A stretch of DNA of 9,698 nucleotides. Origin: Actinomycetes bacterium. Its GTDB lineage: Bacteria; Actinomycetota; Actinomycetes; Propionibacteriales; Nocardioidaceae. Shown piece after piece: positions 7,687-9,698 of the stretch. A program made the position numbers and the translations under genes. How positions within the stretch are numbered: position 1 is the stretch's first letter; each line of letters begins with the position of its first letter. The DNA lies in contig JAHEXN010000111.1 in the NCBI GenBank assembly GCA_023252095.1, positions 1 through 9,698 on the forward strand, written 5' to 3'. The notes beneath the pieces were generated by a model. That model ran no database searches and was not told where the DNA came from. It saw only the letters and a list, made by a program, of their open reading frames with translations.

Positions 7687-8051
7687 CCACCGACCACACC
7701 GACCTCCCCGAGGTCGACACCGCAGCCCCGGCCACCGGAGGCACCACGAGCGAGGACGTGCTCGAGGCGATGAAGGACGTCGTCGACCCCGAGCTCGGCA
7801 TCAACGTCGTCGACCTGGGGCTCGTGTACGGCGCCCACGTCGACGAGCACAGCAACACCGTGCTGCAGATGACGCTCACCTCCGCGGCCTGTCCGCTGAC
7901 CGACGTCATCGAGGACCAGACCCGCTCGGCCCTCGACGGCATCGTCAACGAGTTCCGCATCGACTGGGTCTGGATGCCGCCGTGGGGCCCCGACAAGATC
8001 ACCGACGACGGCCGCGAGATGCTCCGCGCCCTCGGCTTCAACATCGGCTGA
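7683..8051 (+). CDS. sufT: SufT, DUF59/MIP18-family Fe-S maturation factor
   Basis: A 122-residue protein consisting of a short Thr/Ala/Asp-rich lead (1-22) and one DUF59 domain. Family blocks are DPELGINVVDLGLVYG (35-50), TLTSAACPLTDVIEDQ (64-79, with conserved C70) and a C-terminal VWMPPWGPDKITDDGREML. In bacteria SufT is associated with maturation or transfer of Fe-S clusters under high demand. Eukaryotic relatives (CIA2/MIP18) target clusters to client proteins. The mechanism here is inferred from family. ATG at 7683 overlaps the sufU stop (ATGA), with AAAGGA six bases upstream in sufU. It is the last gene of the operon. Only eight bases separate it from the convergent membrane-protein gene, and no hairpin with a U-run is seen there. 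Confidence 0.94.
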   Translation: MTTDHTDLPEVDTAAPATGGTTSEDVLEAMKDVVDPELGINVVDLGLVYGAHVDEHSNTVLQMTLTSAACPLTDVIEDQTRSALDGIVNEFRIDWVWMPPWGPDKITDDGREMLRALGFNIG

Positions 8052-8059
8052 CCTCGCGG

Positions 8060-9670
8060 TCATCTGTGTCCTGCGCGATATCGCAGGCGCAGCAACAGGG
8101 CCCAAGGCGCCCTGCCGACACGCTCCAGTCCCCACCAGAGGCACGTGGCCGCGATCGCGGTCACGGCGAGCACACCTGACCCGGGGGTCGCGACGCCGAG
8201 TACCGCGACGCTCACCATCACGGTCAGCAGACCGTCGAACTGCCAAGCGAGCACGCGAAGGCCCGAGAGGTCGCCGAACGGTGTGACGATCGGGGTCAGG
8301 GTCTCGACCGGCAGCTGAACCTTCATCTCGCGCAGAAAGCGCGCTGCCAGGGCGACGACCACGGTGAGTGCCATCAGCACCGACGCCGCGAAGTCCGGTC
8401 CACCGCTCGCCAGATCCGTCGTCTCCAGCACGATGCGGCTGGCGGTCCAGCCAACGAGTCCCGTGACGAGGCTGGCCAGGATCGGCCACGTGGTGTGCCG
8501 GACGGCGGCTCCGCCACCCCGGCCGCCCAGCAGTGCAGGCAGGTAGAGCTCGTCTCGCAGGGATCGCCATGTCTCGCTGATCCAGCCTGCGCCGAGGTAG
8601 ACCAGCACGGCACCGGCGGTCCAGGTCGACGTCGGTCCCAGGCCGTCGGCGGCGCCTGACCACGCAGTGCCGACCGAGGTCAGGGTCGAACCAGCTACCA
8701 GACAGGCCAGGCCGAATCCTGCACGCACGGGGGTGCGGAGCGCGCGGACGACGCCGTGCGCCACCGGTCCGCGCAGCCGGCCGTCCTGACGAAGCAACGC
8801 GTGCCGCAGGCCCGCGGGACGAGGGCGGTACAGCGCCAGCGCGTCGTGGAAGGTCCCGGTGCCGGTGAACACCAGGGCCTGGGCTGCGCGCGTGGACTCC
8901 CGGGCGAGCCGGTCCGGACTCGCGAGCATGATCGCTCGATGACCCGCCCACCCGACCAGAGCCGTCACGGCGGCGAGCTGCGCCAGACCCAGCAGGACGT
9001 CCGACCCGACCGACGGCGAAGCACCTTGGGCCACGAGAGTCGCGAGGGCAACCGGTTGCAGGTCGACGACCATGGCTGTCGCGGACACCGCCAGCAGGGC
9101 CACTCCCGTGGTCGCGACGATCAGGCCTGAACGCAGCTGCCCGATCAGCCAGCACGACCCAGCGATCACCCCTGTGAGCAGTCCCGACGCTGCGGAGACC
9201 AGGACGACGTCGATGCGGCCGGGAGCCCGAGTGATGCCGAGCGCGAGCAGGACGGCAACGAGCGTGACGACAAGGCTCGCCCCGATGACCCGTCGGCGTG
9301 CGACCCGCGTCAGGTAGGTCGGCGGTGGCAGGTCCGTCGACTGCAGCACGTGCAGGACGAACGGCGGCATGACCAGCGGACCCCAGAAACGGCCGAGCAC
9401 CAAGGCCCCCAACCAACAGGCGGCAACACACGCCAGCGCGACGGGTCGCAGGTCCGACTCAGCGGTCTGGCGACCGATCGTCCCGAGCTCGCGGGCGACG
9501 AGAACTCCCGCGGGGACGACGTAGAGCGCTGCCGCAAGTGCGATCAGGTACACGCCATAGGCGCGGCCCCCGGGAGAACCGCGGCCGTCGCGGCGCCGAT
9601 GGATCTGCCAGACCGCCGTGATCCGGTCACCGGCCGTCGTCTTCACGCCCTCCTGGAGGTGTGAGGTCAC
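8060..9670 (-). CDS. Polytopic membrane protein (about 11-12 helices), family not recognised
   Basis: A 536-residue integral membrane protein. Hydrophobic stretches lie near residues 38-60, 76-95, 129-147, 154-174, 182-203, 225-246, 317-337, 349-366, 397-416, 428-446, 480-495 and 498-514. A long polar loop at about 250-315 separates two halves. The N-terminus (1-37) is basic (HRRRDGR), suggesting it is cytoplasmic. There is no Walker motif, metal-binding cluster or transporter signature I can name. The layout, GRFWGPLVMPP followed by LTRVARRR, is loosely like actinobacterial ABC-2-type permease-like proteins, possibly DUF6297. This is a weak impression. The start is GTG at 9670: it has no good Shine-Dalgarno but overlaps an upstream stop as GTGA. 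A GTG at residue 9 follows AGGAGG too closely to be convincing. Convergent with sufT; no functional tie to SUF is evident. Confidence 0.75.
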   Translation of the reverse strand: MTSHLQEGVKTTAGDRITAVWQIHRRRDGRGSPGGRAYGVYLIALAAALYVVPAGVLVARELGTIGRQTAESDLRPVALACVAACWLGALVLGRFWGPLVMPPFVLHVLQSTDLPPPTYLTRVARRRVIGASLVVTLVAVLLALGITRAPGRIDVVLVSAASGLLTGVIAGSCWLIGQLRSGLIVATTGVALLAVSATAMVVDLQPVALATLVAQGASPSVGSDVLLGLAQLAAVTALVGWAGHRAIMLASPDRLARESTRAAQALVFTGTGTFHDALALYRPRPAGLRHALLRQDGRLRGPVAHGVVRALRTPVRAGFGLACLVAGSTLTSVGTAWSGAADGLGPTSTWTAGAVLVYLGAGWISETWRSLRDELYLPALLGGRGGGAAVRHTTWPILASLVTGLVGWTASRIVLETTDLASGGPDFAASVLMALTVVVALAARFLREMKVQLPVETLTPIVTPFGDLSGLRVLAWQFDGLLTVMVSVAVLGVATPGSGVLAVTAIAATCLWWGLERVGRAPWALLLRLRYRAGHR

Positions 9671-9698
9671 ACCAGGGCCAGACGGTGGTGGGCCGCCT
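9667..9698 (-). CDS. Possible 3' end of a further minus-strand gene, cut by the window edge
   Basis: On the minus strand a frame enters from the window edge and reads AHHRLALV before a TGA at 9667-9669. That stop overlaps the GTG of the membrane-protein gene in a GTGA arrangement, the same coupling style as in the SUF operon. If real, the two genes form an operon, and the upstream partner may be its functional companion, for example an ATPase if the neighbour is a permease. Only ten codons are visible, so the reading could be chance and no family can be named. Confidence 0.35.
   Translation of the reverse strand, partial: AAHHRLALV

Noticed and set aside
8075..8084. Palindrome GCGATATCGC just after sufT
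   Set aside because: A ten-base palindrome in coding sequence of the convergent gene, with no link to a promoter and no second copy seen; chance is enough.
8096..8114. Hairpin CAGGGC-N7-GCCCTG downstream of sufT as a terminator
   Set aside because: It lies 45 bases past the stop, inside the coding end of the convergent gene, and is followed by CCGACAC with no U-run. Six-base stems are common in DNA of this composition, so I do not call a terminator.

Overview
The window is high-GC DNA with a strong third-position G/C bias and very tight gene packing. The gene set (actinobacterial-type SUF operon with SufR, SufU, SufT and a Rieske ferredoxin; stand-alone LigD-type polymerase; apparently leaderless promoters) points to an actinobacterium. 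A Nocardioidaceae-like or other Propionibacteriales relative is a guess that cannot be settled from sequence reading alone.

Layout. (1) 72-374 (+): a small two-helix membrane protein of unknown function, convergent with (2) 391-1431 (-): a stand-alone LigD-family polymerase/primase domain (PolDom), with no ligase or phosphoesterase domain attached. (3) 1432-1527: a short divergent control region. It holds an apparent leaderless promoter for the polymerase gene, a promoter for the SUF operon, a perfect 14-bp palindrome with a degenerate neighbour copy, and a SufR-type operator that runs into the sufR start codon. (4) 1528-8051 (+): an eight-gene SUF iron-sulphur cluster operon, sufR-sufB-sufD-Rieske-sufC-sufS-sufU-sufT. 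Neighbouring genes overlap by 4 to 8 bases or are separated by 1 to 2 bases, so they are very probably cotranscribed and translationally coupled. (5) 8060-9670 (-): a polytopic membrane protein of about 11-12 helices, convergent with sufT. Its GTG start overlaps by four bases the stop of a further minus-strand gene that leaves the window.

How the genes work together. SufS takes sulphur from cysteine and passes it to SufU. The SufB-SufC-SufD scaffold builds the cluster using SufC ATP hydrolysis. SufT (DUF59) is expected to help cluster maturation or transfer. The Rieske protein is a plausible electron carrier or cluster-status protein, but its task is unresolved. SufR carries a winged helix and a four-cysteine region; by family knowledge it binds an Fe-S cluster and represses the operon when clusters are plentiful. 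The main catalytic and ligand residues of every suf gene were located and are intact.

Most of the window is a known system in good order. The parts that deserve a second look are the compact control region (operator, -10 and start codon superposed; an unexplained tandem AGG-N4-CCT element), the Rieske protein inside the operon, and the unrecognised membrane protein at the right end. No RNA genes, insertion sequences, CRISPR arrays or attachment sites were seen.
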